NCBI GenBank assembly: GCA_018056705.1
Contig: JAGPFE010000017.1
Location: 1 to 62,051 of the forward strand
DNA length: 62,051 nt
DNA from: Candidatus Hydrogenedentota bacterium
GTDB lineage: Bacteria; Hydrogenedentota; Hydrogenedentia; Hydrogenedentales; CAITNO01
Direction of reading: 5' to 3'
This document shows positions 43,625 through 54,093 of the stretch, piece after piece. The position numbers and the translations under genes are program-made. Below the pieces are notes generated by a model that was not told the DNA's origin, made no database searches, and was given only the letters and a program-made list of their open reading frames with translations. How positions within the stretch are numbered: the stretch's first letter is position 1; each line of letters starts with the position of its first letter.

Positions 43625-44388
43625 TCAGGCGGTCGCTCCCGCTTCGTCCCGGATCCAGTCGTAACCGCGGGTTTCAAGTTCCAGGGCCAGTTCCCGGCCG
43701 CCCGACCGCACGATGCGCCCACGGTACAGCACGTGCACGTAGTCTGGCACGATGTAATTCAGTAGCCGCTGGTAATGCGTCACGAGGATGAACGACCGTT
43801 CAGGCGAACGCAGTCGGTTTACGCCTTCGGCCACGATGCGCAGGGCGTCAATGTCCAGCCCGGAGTCCGTTTCGTCCAGGATGGCCAACTTGGGATCCAG
43901 CACGGCCAGTTGCAGGATTTCATTGCGTTTCTTTTCCCCGCCGGAGAACCCCGCGTTGACAAACCGCTCGGCGTACGCGGGATCCAGTTGCACCAGGCGC
44001 ATTTTTTCTTCCAGCAGTTCCTGGAATTCCATGGGGTCCAAGGGATCCTCTCCGCGGAACTTGCGGATCTCGTTCAGCGCCGCCCGCAGGAAATAGGCGT
44101 TGGTGATGCCCGGGATTTCCACGGGATACTGAAACGCGAGGAACACGCCCCGGCGGGCCCGTTCTTCGGCGGGTAACTCGAGCAGGTTTTCTCCCAGGAA
44201 AGTAACCTCCGAGGCCTCTTCATCTACCTCGTAGGCCTCGTTTCCCGCGAGGACCTGGGCAAAGGTACTTTTCCCGGAACCATTCGGGCCCATGATGGCG
44301 TGCACTTCGCCCGCTTTGACCTCGAAGTCGATGCCCTTGAGAATTTCGACGCCGTCCACCGACGCCCGCAGATTTTTCACGGTCAACA

Positions 44389-44389
<1 letters not shown>
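43625..44389 (-). CDS. sufC: Fe-S assembly ATPase SufC
   Basis: ABC-type ATPase of the SUF scaffold. Walker A is GPNGSGKSTF (about residues 34-43), the signature is FSGGEKKRNEI (about 149-159), and Walker B is LAILDETDSGLD. The 254 residues and the SufC-specific GGEKKRNE are diagnostic. The first base of its start is the last base of the sufB stop (TAATG). Confidence 0.98.
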
Positions 44390-45882
<1,493 letters not shown>

Positions 45883-45943
45883 GTCGAACCTCCCGGAAAT
45901 TGCTTCATTGTGGCTGTTGAGGGCAACATTGAGGGGTCGCGCT

Positions 45944-45965
45944 AATATTCCCGGAATATTCCCGG
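45944..45965. promoter_or_regulatory. Tandem 11-mer with embedded palindrome upstream of sufB
   Basis: AATATTCCCGG occurs twice back to back (45944-45954, 45955-45965), one helical turn apart. The junction makes the palindrome GGAATATTCC. It lies about 60-80 bp before sufB and about 110 bp before the divergent macrodomain gene. It is a candidate binding site for a regulator of Fe-S assembly (inference). Confidence 0.5.
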
Positions 45966-46018
45966 ATAGCGGGGCTGATCACCGGACCGCGAACCCTGTT
46001 CCCCGAACGGGATCATTA

Positions 46019-46024
46019 TATAAT
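46019..46024 (+). promoter_or_regulatory. Possible -10 element of the macrodomain operon
   Basis: TATAAT inside the palindrome ATTATATAAT (46015-46024), so a -10 box can be read on either strand. The plus-strand -35 is weak (CTGTTC at 17 bp). Confidence 0.35.
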
Positions 46025-46076
46025 ACGTCCCGGAGAGAGTCGGCGCTGGATTTGGAGTTGCAGGAATACGGGAGCC

Positions 46077-46640
46077 ATGACGCGGATCAACACAGTCGGT
46101 ACCTGGATCGAGACGGTGCAGGGTGATATCACCCGCCAGGAAGTCGATGCCATCGTGAACGCGGCCAATTCCACGCTGCTGGGTGGCGGGGGCGTGGATG
46201 GAGCGATCCACCGGGCGGCGGGGCCGGAGCTGCTGGAAGAATGCCGAACCCTGGGGGGATGTCCCACCGGAGAAGCCCGGATCACCGCGGGGTATCGCCT
46301 GCCCGCCCGGCATGTCATCCATACCGTGGGCCCGGTATACCGGGATGGCCGGCACGGGGAGCCCGAACTGCTGGCGTCCTGTTACCGCGAGAGCCTGCGC
46401 CTGGCCAGGGAACACGGACTGCGCGCGGTGGCCTTTCCGGCGATCAGTTGCGGCGTGTACGGGTATCCCCACCAAGCGGCGGCGGACATCGCGGTCAATA
46501 CGGTCCTGGACGTGGTGGTCGCCCATCCGGGCGCGTACGACCTGGTCCGGTTTGTCCTGTGGGGGCAGGACACGCTGAAGACATTTTCCGATGCGCTTCA
46601 GGAGGCCGCTCAGCGACGGGGCCTTGAAATCCATGCCTGA
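46077..46640 (+). CDS. Macrodomain protein, probable O-acetyl-ADP-ribose deacetylase
   Basis: MacroD/YmdB-type fold that binds ADP-ribose and hydrolyses O-acetyl-ADP-ribose or mono-ADP-ribosyl marks. [19 protein letters not shown] starts the site. [16 protein letters not shown] is the catalytic loop with Asn and Asp. [25 protein letters not shown] and [12 protein letters not shown] complete it. At 187 residues it is a single domain. Its last 8 bases overlap the next start (ATGCCTGA), so both are translated together. Confidence 0.93.
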   Translation: MTRINTVGTWIETVQGDITRQEVDAIVNAANSTLLGGGGVDGAIHRAAGPELLEECRTLGGCPTGEARITAGYRLPARHVIHTVGPVYRDGRHGEPELLASCYRESLRLAREHGLRAVAFPAISCGVYGYPHQAAADIAVNTVLDVVVAHPGAYDLVRFVLWGQDTLKTFSDALQEAAQRRGLEIHA

Positions 46641-47586
46641 GGGGAAGACCATCGACCTTGGCGTGATTCTCGCGGCAGGGCGGGGCGCGCGGATGGGCCC
46701 TTTTGGGGCCTCCTGTCCCAAGCCCATTGCGCCCGTGGCCAATGAGCCCCTCGCGGAACGGCAGATCCGGCAGTTACGCGGGCTGGGAGTCCGCGAAGTG
46801 GTCGTGGTGATCGGTCACCTTGGCCACATGGTGTCGCGGTGCCTGGGCGATGGTTCCCGGCTGGGGGTGTCGATCCGGTACGTGGAACAGGAACGACCCA
46901 TGGGGCTGGCCCATGCCGTGAGTCAACTGGAAGGGCAGGTTGACCGGCCTTTTTACCTCATGCTCGGGGACCTGTATTTCGAACTCGAGCACCCGGAACG
47001 GCTCGCGGCAGCCTTTCTGGAAAGCGGTTGCGCGGCCGCCATCGCCCTGATGACCGGGCCCGTGCCCCCGGAACGGCAGGCCCAGGATTTCGCCGTACAC
47101 CTTGACGGGAAGGGGCTGGTACGGCGGGTCATAGAAAAGCCCCGTTACCTGCAGTCACCCCGGAAAGGGTGTGGATTCTACCTGTTCGATCTGCCGATAT
47201 TTGACGCGATCCGTAACACACCCCGCACCGCCTTGCGCGACGAGTTCGAACTGACGGTGGCCCTGCAAACCCTTGTTGATTTCGGGTGTTCCGTGGCGGC
47301 CGCGCCCGTGGTGGCCTTCGATCTGAACGTGACCACGGTGGCCGACCTGATCGCCTGTTCACGCCGGGCCCTCGCTTCCTCGGGCCGGACCCACGTGATC
47401 GGCGAAGGATGTGAAATCGCCGATCGCGTCCGGCTCGAAGAGACAGCCGTGGGGGATCGCGCGCGGATCGTCCGGCCCGTCTGTTTGCGCCGGTGCGTCG
47501 TGTTGCCGGACGCGGTCGTTGACGCCGAAGAGGATCTGGAAGACCTGGTGATCACGCCCGAGGCCCGTTTTTCCGCCCGTTCCTGA
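46633..47586 (+). CDS. Sugar nucleotidyltransferase (RmlA/GlmU-like)
   Basis: Forms NDP-sugars from sugar-1-phosphates. [15 protein letters not shown] and the lysine in [15 protein letters not shown] (residues 10-40) form the nucleotide/pyrophosphate site. LMLGDLYFE has the metal aspartate, and VIEKP the later lysine. From about residue 250 hexapeptide-like repeats ([34 protein letters not shown]) suggest a short left-handed beta-helix. The 317 residues fit. The ATG at 46633 lies within the macrodomain stop. The sugar is not readable from sequence. The 3' end overlaps the opposing sigma-like gene by 35 bases. Confidence 0.88.
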   Translation: MPEGKTIDLGVILAAGRGARMGPFGASCPKPIAPVANEPLAERQIRQLRGLGVREVVVVIGHLGHMVSRCLGDGSRLGVSIRYVEQERPMGLAHAVSQLEGQVDRPFYLMLGDLYFELEHPERLAAAFLESGCAAAIALMTGPVPPERQAQDFAVHLDGKGLVRRVIEKPRYLQSPRKGCGFYLFDLPIFDAIRNTPRTALRDEFELTVALQTLVDFGCSVAAAPVVAFDLNVTTVADLIACSRRALASSGRTHVIGEGCEIADRVRLEETAVGDRARIVRPVCLRRCVVLPDAVVDAEEDLEDLVITPEARFSARS

Positions 47587-47995
47587 GGGTTCCCGGCCGC
47601 CATGCCGAGCCGTCCGGCAATCGGGGTGGGTTGGTTTCCGCGATCCGCCGTAATGTCGCGATACCTGCGCGGCACCGTCGCGTGATCGTGGACCCGTGAA
47701 CGCCCAGCCGCGCGCCGGCCTCGCGACAGGTTAATCCTTCGAAGTACACCAGCGTGATGGATTCCGATTCGGCGCGCGACAGGTGTTCCCGCATGGCTTG
47801 CCGTACCCACCCGAGCAGCAGCGATCGAACGCGGCTCCAGCGGAACGCGGCCCGCTGTTCATCCGGAGACTCCCATCCAAGACGGCTTGATTCAGGCAGA
47901 TCGGACAGGGCTTCCGGGGGGACGAGTTCTTCCCGGCACGGAACGGAAACTGGTTCAGCAATCACCGGGCTGGCAGAGGGAACGCGTGTTTTCAT
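47552..47995 (-). CDS. Sigma-70 region 4-like DNA-binding protein
   Basis: 147 residues. Residues about 70-125 read LSRAESESITLVYFEGLTCR, then EAGARLGVHGSTITRRCRAG and IATLRRI: the helix-turn-helix of sigma region 4, as in ECF sigma factors. There is no region 2 (-10 recognition and core binding), so it is not a full sigma factor. It may be a remnant or an accessory regulator. The start is firm: ATG 47995 follows GGGAGGA by 6 bases. It is tail-to-tail with the nucleotidyltransferase and overlaps it. Upstream, a GCCGGC/GCCGGC hairpin lies at about 48017-48032. Confidence 0.75.
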   Translation of the reverse strand: MKTRVPSASPVIAEPVSVPCREELVPPEALSDLPESSRLGWESPDEQRAAFRWSRVRSLLLGWVRQAMREHLSRAESESITLVYFEGLTCREAGARLGVHGSTITRRCRAGIATLRRIAETNPPRLPDGSAWRPGTLRNGRKNGPRA

Positions 47996-48227
47996 GGGGT
48001 ATCCTCCCGTGGTTTCGCCGGCTCATGGCCGGCACGCGACCACAGGATGCGCGAGGAAGGAACCGTAACGCGCTTTGCGAAAAATGGGCCTGTTGTGGTT
48101 TTTTTCTGACCAGGCGAAAGCATGGCGGGCCATGATTCGCCCAGAGATCGGCACGGAGATGCCCAGGCGCCGGGAGATTGAACGGTGTGTCACGTAACCG
48201 GATAATGACGAAAAAAGGAGTGTTTTC

Positions 48228-50432
48228 ATGCCATTAAACCGGAAATTTAACATCATGGTGTGGTGCGTAATGCTGCACGTGGGGGTGATGCTGGCGGCAT
48301 GGACCCAGGGTCCGGCTCCTGTCCCGTGGTACCGGGATGCCCTTGTCGGGCTCGAGGTGGGACCAACCGGCGCGCAGTGGGGAAGCGATCCCCGGGATGT
48401 GGCCTACGCGTCCCGATTCAATGGCAGGGAGATTGTCGAAGCCGCCCGGAAAGCCGGCGCGGAATACCTCGTGTTGTGGGCCCGGGACGGGGAATGGGCG
48501 TATTACGATTCAAAGTTGATGCCGAAATGCCCGGGCCTCGGTGATCGGGATCCCCTGCGCGAAGCAGCCGAGTCGGCCCGAAAGGAAAAGTTTCCCCTGA
48601 TCGCCTACTGCGTGGTGCAGGGTGGGGGCTGGGCTTTGCGGGAACATCCGGAATGGGGCATGCGGGACGCGGCTGGCAATCCCATAGAGGGCCGATTCTG
48701 CCTGAACAGTCCCTACCTTCAGTTCGTGCTGGGACTGCTGGACGAAATGGCGGCCTACGGGATCGATGGGTTTCACGTGGACATGCTGGAACAGGGGTTC
48801 GGTCCTCCGTACGGGTGCTGGTGTGATCATTGCCGTGCCCAGTTCGCGGCAATGTTCCCGGGAGAGGAAATGCCCCGCGGCCTCACGTGGGACGCGTCCT
48901 GGGAACGGATGCTCGAGTTCCGATACCGTACGAGCGAAAAGTTCGAACGGGCCGTGGTGGAACACGTGAGGCGAAACCACCCCGGCATGAGCGTCGATTT
49001 CAACTATCACGGTTACCCGCCGTTTTCCTTTGAAATTGGCCAGTTGCCCACGCGGCACGCGGCAATCGGGGATTTCGCTACCTGTGAAACCGGCACGTGG
49101 GGGTTCAGTCCCCTTGCCGTGAGCCTGACCGCCGAATTCATGCGGACGGCTGCCAATGGCAAGCCCTGGCAGGTGGTCATGCAGCGGGGCACGCGCATGT
49201 ACCACGACCAGACCAACCGGCCATTGAACGACCTGCGCTGGGAGATGTTCACCCTCCTCAGCCATGGCGCCCAGGTAACCATCGTCGACAAGACGCCGTT
49301 CGAGGGACAACTTGACCCGGTGGCGTGGCGGCATTACGGGTTGCTGTTCGAGGAAGCCAGGCGATTCCGCGACCTGTTCCGCGGCGAACCGGTATGGGAT
49401 GTCGGGCTCTATTTTTCTTCCCGAACCCGGGACTGGTGGGCCCGGGAGGATAAAGACCGCTACTTCACTTCCTTTTACGGTGCCCACAAGGCGATGGTGT
49501 ACGATCACCTGACCTGGGGGGTGGTCCTGGATGAGACGCTTGACCTGGAAAACTTGCGGAAGTTTCCCGTGCTGGTCCTGTCGGACGTGGCCGTGCTCTC
49601 GGACCAGGAAAAAGAGATATTAACGTCTTACGCGCGGGAGGGAGGAAGCCTGGTGGTGACGGGCGTGACCGGCTGTTACGATCGATACGGGAATCGACGG
49701 GAACGGAGGGCCCTCGAAGAACTGATCGGCGCGGAAGTAAAGGAGGTGATCAACGCGCGGGACAACTATTTCCAGTTGGACGCGACACTCGGCGAAACAG
49801 GTATCACCTTGCGGGGCATTGAACCGGACTGGCCCCATCTCGCGTATGGTCCGGCCGTGGCGTATGTTCCCCGGGATGCCCAAGCGTTTGGCTCGCTCCG
49901 TAAAGGGATCAGAACCACCCGGATGCTGGCGGGACTGGAATCCACGGACTTTCCTTACCCGGCGGGAGAATCGGCGGGTCCGGCGGTACTGGTTCGATCC
50001 CTTGGAAAGGGGCGCGTAATCACCCTGGCGGTTTCGCCTGGTTACGCGTCGGGCAGTGAATATCGGGCCCCGGAACCTCGACTCCTGCTGGCCGCCGTGG
50101 TTCGGGCCGCGCGCGGGAAATTTCCGGTCGAAGTAGCGGCCCCCTCCTGCGTCGAGAGCTGCGTGGTTCGCATGGCGCCGGACCGATTCCGGGTGCACAT
50201 GGTGGGGTATGCTGCTCCCCCCGCCGGCACGGATCCCAGGCGGCCGTGGATCCTGCCCGAGATGATGACCGACCCGCCCCGGTTTCGCGCGCGCATCACC
50301 ACCGATCGGCCGGTACAGTCGTTCAGCGCGTCGCGACCGGGAACCCGCGTGGAACAGACCGCCGAAGGGCTCCAGGTAGAGGCGGAAGACGTGTTCGAGT
50401 CCGTGGAGATCACCTTGAAGGCAACCCCCTAG
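48228..50432 (+). CDS. Secreted glycoside-hydrolase-like protein with beta-galactosidase trimerisation-type domain
   Basis: 734 residues with a weak signal sequence (MVWCVMLHVGVMLAAW). Residues about 35-370 look like a TIM barrel: EIVEAARKAGAEYLVLWARDGEWAYYDSK, then GIDGFHVDMLEQGFGPPYGCWCDHC. This resembles alpha-fucosidase/GH42-type and putative GHL barrel proteins. Residues about 390-600 resemble the GH42 trimerisation/GATase-like fold (FPVLVLSDVAVLSDQEKEIL ... YAREGGSLVVTG). A small C-terminal beta domain ends the chain. The substrate and the exact catalytic pair are uncertain (Asp in HVDM is a candidate). AAAGGAG precedes the ATG. Alone in its unit. Confidence 0.75.
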   Translation: MPLNRKFNIMVWCVMLHVGVMLAAWTQGPAPVPWYRDALVGLEVGPTGAQWGSDPRDVAYASRFNGREIVEAARKAGAEYLVLWARDGEWAYYDSKLMPKCPGLGDRDPLREAAESARKEKFPLIAYCVVQGGGWALREHPEWGMRDAAGNPIEGRFCLNSPYLQFVLGLLDEMAAYGIDGFHVDMLEQGFGPPYGCWCDHCRAQFAAMFPGEEMPRGLTWDASWERMLEFRYRTSEKFERAVVEHVRRNHPGMSVDFNYHGYPPFSFEIGQLPTRHAAIGDFATCETGTWGFSPLAVSLTAEFMRTAANGKPWQVVMQRGTRMYHDQTNRPLNDLRWEMFTLLSHGAQVTIVDKTPFEGQLDPVAWRHYGLLFEEARRFRDLFRGEPVWDVGLYFSSRTRDWWAREDKDRYFTSFYGAHKAMVYDHLTWGVVLDETLDLENLRKFPVLVLSDVAVLSDQEKEILTSYAREGGSLVVTGVTGCYDRYGNRRERRALEELIGAEVKEVINARDNYFQLDATLGETGITLRGIEPDWPHLAYGPAVAYVPRDAQAFGSLRKGIRTTRMLAGLESTDFPYPAGESAGPAVLVRSLGKGRVITLAVSPGYASGSEYRAPEPRLLLAAVVRAARGKFPVEVAAPSCVESCVVRMAPDRFRVHMVGYAAPPAGTDPRRPWILPEMMTDPPRFRARITTDRPVQSFSASRPGTRVEQTAEGLQVEAEDVFESVEITLKATP

Positions 50433-50488
50433 AACCGCGTGGCGCGCGACGTGAAGCACGGATGGTTGCGCATGTGCTGGCTCGGGGG

Positions 50489-50515
50489 AAATTTTCTTGT
50501 TTTGCTCGAAATGAC
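50489..50515. repeat. Degenerate remnant of the inverted-repeat element
   Basis: GAAATTTTCTTGTTTTGCTC then GAAATGACC resembles the right arm of the elements at 475-499 and 10194-10220, with several changes. No matching left arm is seen. Confidence 0.55.
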
Positions 50516-50644
50516 CAGCAGGGAATGTATGGGGCTGGTTTGCATCGACAGGGGTAAGTCAGGCATTCTATGAAAAAAGAGGAAGAGCGGTGTCCTGTAT
50601 CATTATTTCAGAAATGCGAATTCTGTGAAAGAAAGGACAATAGA

Positions 50645-52195
50645 ATGGCCCAGATTGTGACGGCAGACGAAGCAGTGGCGAAAATTCCGGATGGCGCGAC
50701 GGTACTCGTGGTGCCGATGCCTTCGGAGGAAATTTATCCTGCCTTTTATCGGAGGTTTGAAAAAACCGGGTCGCCCAAGGATCTGACCCTGATCTGGGCC
50801 GCGGGGTTGGGTCCTTTCAGCAGCGAGCGCAAGGGAATGAATCATTTCGGGTACCCTGGCCTGATGAAGCGGGTGATCGGCGCGCACTTCGGCCTGAATC
50901 ATGAAGTGGTAAAACTCATCGCCACGAACCAGGTGGAGGCCTACAACCTGCCCCAGGGGGTAATGTGCCAGTTGTACCGGGAAATGGCCGCGGGGCGTCC
51001 CGGGTTGTTGACGAGGGTAGGGCTGCACACGTTTGTCGATCCCCGGGTGGAAGGCGGGAAGATGAACGATCGTACCCGGCAGTGTGAAGACCTTGTCGAG
51101 GTGGTCCAGGTTGATGGGGAAGAGATGCTGTTCTACAAGGGGTTCAAGGCGGACGTGGGTATTGTGCGCGGGACCACGGCGGACCCGATGGGTAACATTA
51201 CCTTTGAAGATGAAGCCATCTGCATGGAGAACCTTGAGGGCGCGATGGCCGTCAAGAATTCCGGCGGGTTCGTGATCGCCCAGGTGGCCCGGTTGTCCGA
51301 TAAACCGGCATCTCCCCACGCGGTGAAGATCCCCTGGCTGTTCGTGGATTACATCGTCGTGGCCTCATCCCCGGAAGCCCACCCGCACACGTTGTTCGTA
51401 CAGCGGGATCCCAGTTATACCGGTGAAGAACGGGTAGATCTCAGCCGGGAGATCGCGCCCATGCCGATGAGTTGGGAAAAAGTGGTATGCCGTCGCGCTG
51501 CCCTGGAACTGAAACCCGGGATGGTGGTGAACCTGGGCGTGGGCGTGCCTACCGGCGTGGCCCAGGTGGCGTTCGAAGAGGGATGGCTGGATTCGATCGT
51601 GTTGAATACCGAGGTGGGGGTCCTGGGTGGGCTCCCCCAGGGCGGCAAGAACTTTGGTCCCGCGAAAAATCCCGTGGCGTTCATCTCCCAGTCGGCGATG
51701 TTCGATTTCTATGACGGGGGTGGCCTGGACGCGACCTGCGTGGGCATGGCCCAGGTAGACGCCGAGGGTAATGTCAACGTCAGCAAACTGGGGCCGATGG
51801 CGATCGGTTGCGGTGGGTTCATCAACATTACCCAGAACACGAAAAAGGTCATCTTCTGCGGCGAGTTTCGGGCCAAGGGGACCCAGGTGGCCATCAGCGA
51901 AAACGGCCTGCGGATCGAACAGGAAGGAGCCGTGGCCAAGTTCGTGGAAAAGGTGGACCAGATTACCTTCAGCGGCCGACAGGCCGCCCGCACGGGGAAC
52001 AAGGTGATGTACGTCACCGAGCGGTGCGTGTTCGAGTTGACGCCGGATGGACTGTTGCTGACGGAACTCGCGCCGGGTATCGACCTCGAAGGGGACGTGT
52101 TGTCCAAGATGGCCTTTCGACCGAAGGTGGCCGCGGAAATCAAGACGATGGATCTTCGCGTGTTCCGGGATCAGCCTATGGGGGTTAGCGGCTGA
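50645..52195 (+). CDS. Fused acyl-CoA:acetate/propionate CoA-transferase (Pct/YdiF-like)
   Basis: Family I CoA-transferase, alpha and beta halves in one chain, moving CoA between short-chain acids. The N-terminal half has ADEAVAKIPDGATVLV and GTTADPMGNITFEDEA. The C-terminal half has MVVNLGVGVPTGVAQVA, and the active glutamate in VLNTEVGVLGG (about residue 330), then GGGGLDATCVGMAQVDAEGNVNVS. 516 residues. The start is ATG 50645 behind AAAGGA; an upstream ATG (50570) would add a Lys/Glu/Cys-rich stretch without family support. A role in propionate or butyrate metabolism is likely but the substrate is unassigned. Confidence 0.9.
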   Translation: MAQIVTADEAVAKIPDGATVLVVPMPSEEIYPAFYRRFEKTGSPKDLTLIWAAGLGPFSSERKGMNHFGYPGLMKRVIGAHFGLNHEVVKLIATNQVEAYNLPQGVMCQLYREMAAGRPGLLTRVGLHTFVDPRVEGGKMNDRTRQCEDLVEVVQVDGEEMLFYKGFKADVGIVRGTTADPMGNITFEDEAICMENLEGAMAVKNSGGFVIAQVARLSDKPASPHAVKIPWLFVDYIVVASSPEAHPHTLFVQRDPSYTGEERVDLSREIAPMPMSWEKVVCRRAALELKPGMVVNLGVGVPTGVAQVAFEEGWLDSIVLNTEVGVLGGLPQGGKNFGPAKNPVAFISQSAMFDFYDGGGLDATCVGMAQVDAEGNVNVSKLGPMAIGCGGFINITQNTKKVIFCGEFRAKGTQVAISENGLRIEQEGAVAKFVEKVDQITFSGRQAARTGNKVMYVTERCVFELTPDGLLLTELAPGIDLEGDVLSKMAFRPKVAAEIKTMDLRVFRDQPMGVSG

Positions 52196-52278
52196 TCCGT
52201 CAGCGCGGTGGTGGCCCTGTTTTGAGAGGTGTCGGGCCCGTGGCGAGTACGCGGGGGACGTGGGCTGGCAAACGGGGC

Positions 52279-52308
52279 GTGACCATTCCCCCCGGACCAA
52301 CGTATAAT
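52279..52308 (+). promoter_or_regulatory. Promoter for the GT-B glycosyltransferase gene
   Basis: GTGACC (52279-52284), 18 bp, TATAAT (52303-52308). It ends 44 bp before the ATG at 52352, and GAGAGGA precedes the start. Confidence 0.5.
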
Positions 52309-52351
52309 GCGTCCGGGAAATCTTCAACGTCACGGTTCCGATGAGAGGATC

Positions 52352-53443
52352 ATGGGAAATTCCCCCGCGTTAAACGTGGCCATTCTGGCCGGACCGTCGG
52401 ATGTCCGCCGTCCTGGTGGGTTGTGCATGCCCCCCGTGGAGGCGCGGTACCTGGCCGCACTGGCGCGCGCGGCAGCCGCCCAGGACAGCACCGTCTCGTT
52501 CCGCGTGCTGGTTCCCGAAAACATGGCGGACTGGTTCGATGGCCTGGATATAACGCCCCTGGAATCACCTGGACTGATTCCCGGCGGGTGGCGGCGGGTG
52601 TATGCCCGGGCACTTCGCCAGGAGGAGGTAGACCTCGCGATCGCTCCTTTCCGGATGGCTTCCTGCGTGCCGTGGAATGTCCGCGCGGTCCTGTTTGGAG
52701 CGGACCTGCTGGACTGGCCCCTGCCACTGAGTGCTGCCCCGCCTCCCCCGGGTCCTGCCGCGCCCCTGAAGCGAGCCGTCGCGCACAACGGGGTAGATTA
52801 TTTTGGTCCCTCCCGGGCCTTTCAAAAGCGGTTCGCCGAACTGTTTGACGTGGGGTATGACCGGATTACCGTGATTCCACCCGGGCTGGACCAGTTCGAC
52901 GGCTCTTCGCGATCCGGGCCCGTGGTGGCGCCCCCCTATGTCGTGTTTATCTTGAACCGGCATACCCGGGAGTTCTGGCCGGGATTTCTGCGGTTCCGGA
53001 ACAATCATCCCGACCTGCTGCCGGGATCGCTGGTGGTTCTCGGTGATCAACCGGAGGCGAACGCGGAAGAAGATCCCGGGCCGGTACTCTGGCTGGAACG
53101 GTGTCCCGCCGCGTACCTCGGGCGGATATTCTCGGACGCCGCGGTGGTGTGTTGCCTGGCCCGGGAAGACTACGCGGGGATCGACCTGCTGGGCGCGTTG
53201 CGGGCGGGGGCCCGCATTCTGGCGGTGCGTTCCGGGTCGGCTCCCGAGTGGGCGGGCGAAGACATTGCCTTTTGTGATCCGGGGCACGAGCCGTCCATGG
53301 CGCGCGCCCTGCGGATCCTCGTCGAGGAATCCCCGGAAGCGTCCGCGCGCCGGATCGAACGGCAGTACCGGGCCGTAAAGGGGCTGAACTGGACCGAATC
53401 CGCCTGGAAACTGATCACCTTGCTCCGCCGGCATGCCGCGTGA
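52352..53443 (+). CDS. GT-B fold glycosyltransferase (GT4-like)
   Basis: 363 residues. The C-terminal half is GT4-like: PPYVVFILNRHTREFWPGFLRFR, VLGDQPE, then the donor loop DYAGIDLLGALRAGARILAVRSGSAPEWAGE, the position where GT4 enzymes hold the E-x7-E motif. The first Glu is replaced here (DYAGIDLLGA). The N-terminal half resembles a GT-B acceptor domain (ILAGPSDVRRPGGLCMPPVEARYL). Donor and acceptor are unknown. The ATG at 52352 has GAGAGGA upstream. It is followed after 39 bp by a lipoprotein gene. Confidence 0.75.
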   Translation: MGNSPALNVAILAGPSDVRRPGGLCMPPVEARYLAALARAAAAQDSTVSFRVLVPENMADWFDGLDITPLESPGLIPGGWRRVYARALRQEEVDLAIAPFRMASCVPWNVRAVLFGADLLDWPLPLSAAPPPPGPAAPLKRAVAHNGVDYFGPSRAFQKRFAELFDVGYDRITVIPPGLDQFDGSSRSGPVVAPPYVVFILNRHTREFWPGFLRFRNNHPDLLPGSLVVLGDQPEANAEEDPGPVLWLERCPAAYLGRIFSDAAVVCCLAREDYAGIDLLGALRAGARILAVRSGSAPEWAGEDIAFCDPGHEPSMARALRILVEESPEASARRIERQYRAVKGLNWTESAWKLITLLRRHAA

Positions 53444-53482
53444 AAGAATGAAGTGTCGCTGCCGCGTGAAAGGGGCGTCTGC

Positions 53483-54073
53483 ATGATCTCACGGGAAATG
53501 GTTCGGCACGTGTGGGGGGCGCGTCCCGGATGTCGGTCGGGATTCCGGCTGCTGGGCCTTGTGCTGCTGCTGGCCGCCACGTCCTGTTCCCTGTTGCCCG
53601 AGGACTGGACCCTGTACGTCGGCACGTGGCGAAACGATTATGGCAACGTTGATTTCAAGTACCGGAGGTTTACGCTGACCCGTTCGTTTTCTTTCGGTTC
53701 CCTGGAGGCGCGGGGCCGATATGACGTCAATGTCGTGGCGAATCCCAAGCAGGTGGACCTGACGCCGACCTGGATCCGGATCGTATTCAAGGTAGACGGT
53801 GAAGAACGGAAGTGGACCTTCAGGTGTTCTCTTTCCTCCGGTATTCCCGACGAGTTGTACAAGGAGGGCATGGCCCTGTGCAAGGACAGTGAGGATGTCC
53901 GGTCCATGCGCCTGGCGCGCGTGCTGCTGCTGGCCATGGCGGACGGCAAGCCGTTGGAGGGAATATACGGGATCGTGCTGGACTACGGCACCTATCTCCG
54001 TCTGGACTTTGCCCTGCCGCCCCAGTCCAGGCCCTGGGATTTCGGCGCGGGCTGGGTCAGCCTGGAGTTTTGA
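53483..54073 (+). CDS. Hypothetical lipoprotein
   Basis: 196 residues. An N-terminal basic stretch and hydrophobic segment end in the lipobox LAATSC, so it is lipid-anchored. The remainder is beta-rich (WTLYVGTWRNDYGNVDFKYRRF, FKVDGEERKWTFRCSLS), with no family I can name. The start at ATG 53483 is preceded by AAAGGGG; ATG 53453 would add ten residues. It lies downstream of the GT-B gene. Tail-to-tail with the 54094 gene (20-bp gap). Confidence 0.65.
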   Translation: MISREMVRHVWGARPGCRSGFRLLGLVLLLAATSCSLLPEDWTLYVGTWRNDYGNVDFKYRRFTLTRSFSFGSLEARGRYDVNVVANPKQVDLTPTWIRIVFKVDGEERKWTFRCSLSSGIPDELYKEGMALCKDSEDVRSMRLARVLLLAMADGKPLEGIYGIVLDYGTYLRLDFALPPQSRPWDFGAGWVSLEF

Positions 54074-54093
54074 GGGCTTGACCGGGTACGGAG

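Noticed and set aside
48023..48256. Minus-strand frame with a helix-turn-helix-like stretch (SISRRLGISVP)
   Set aside because: No ribosome site, it starts inside the glycoside-hydrolase-like gene on the other strand, and the match is too short to support a DNA-binding protein.
50529..50570. tmRNA-like 5' sequence (GGGGCTGGTTTGCATCGACA then GGGG)
   Set aside because: It resembles the 5' end of ssrA, but the next 350 bases are coding (CoA-transferase) and there is no tRNA-like 3' end, resume frame or CCA. Probably chance; a tmRNA covariance search would settle it.
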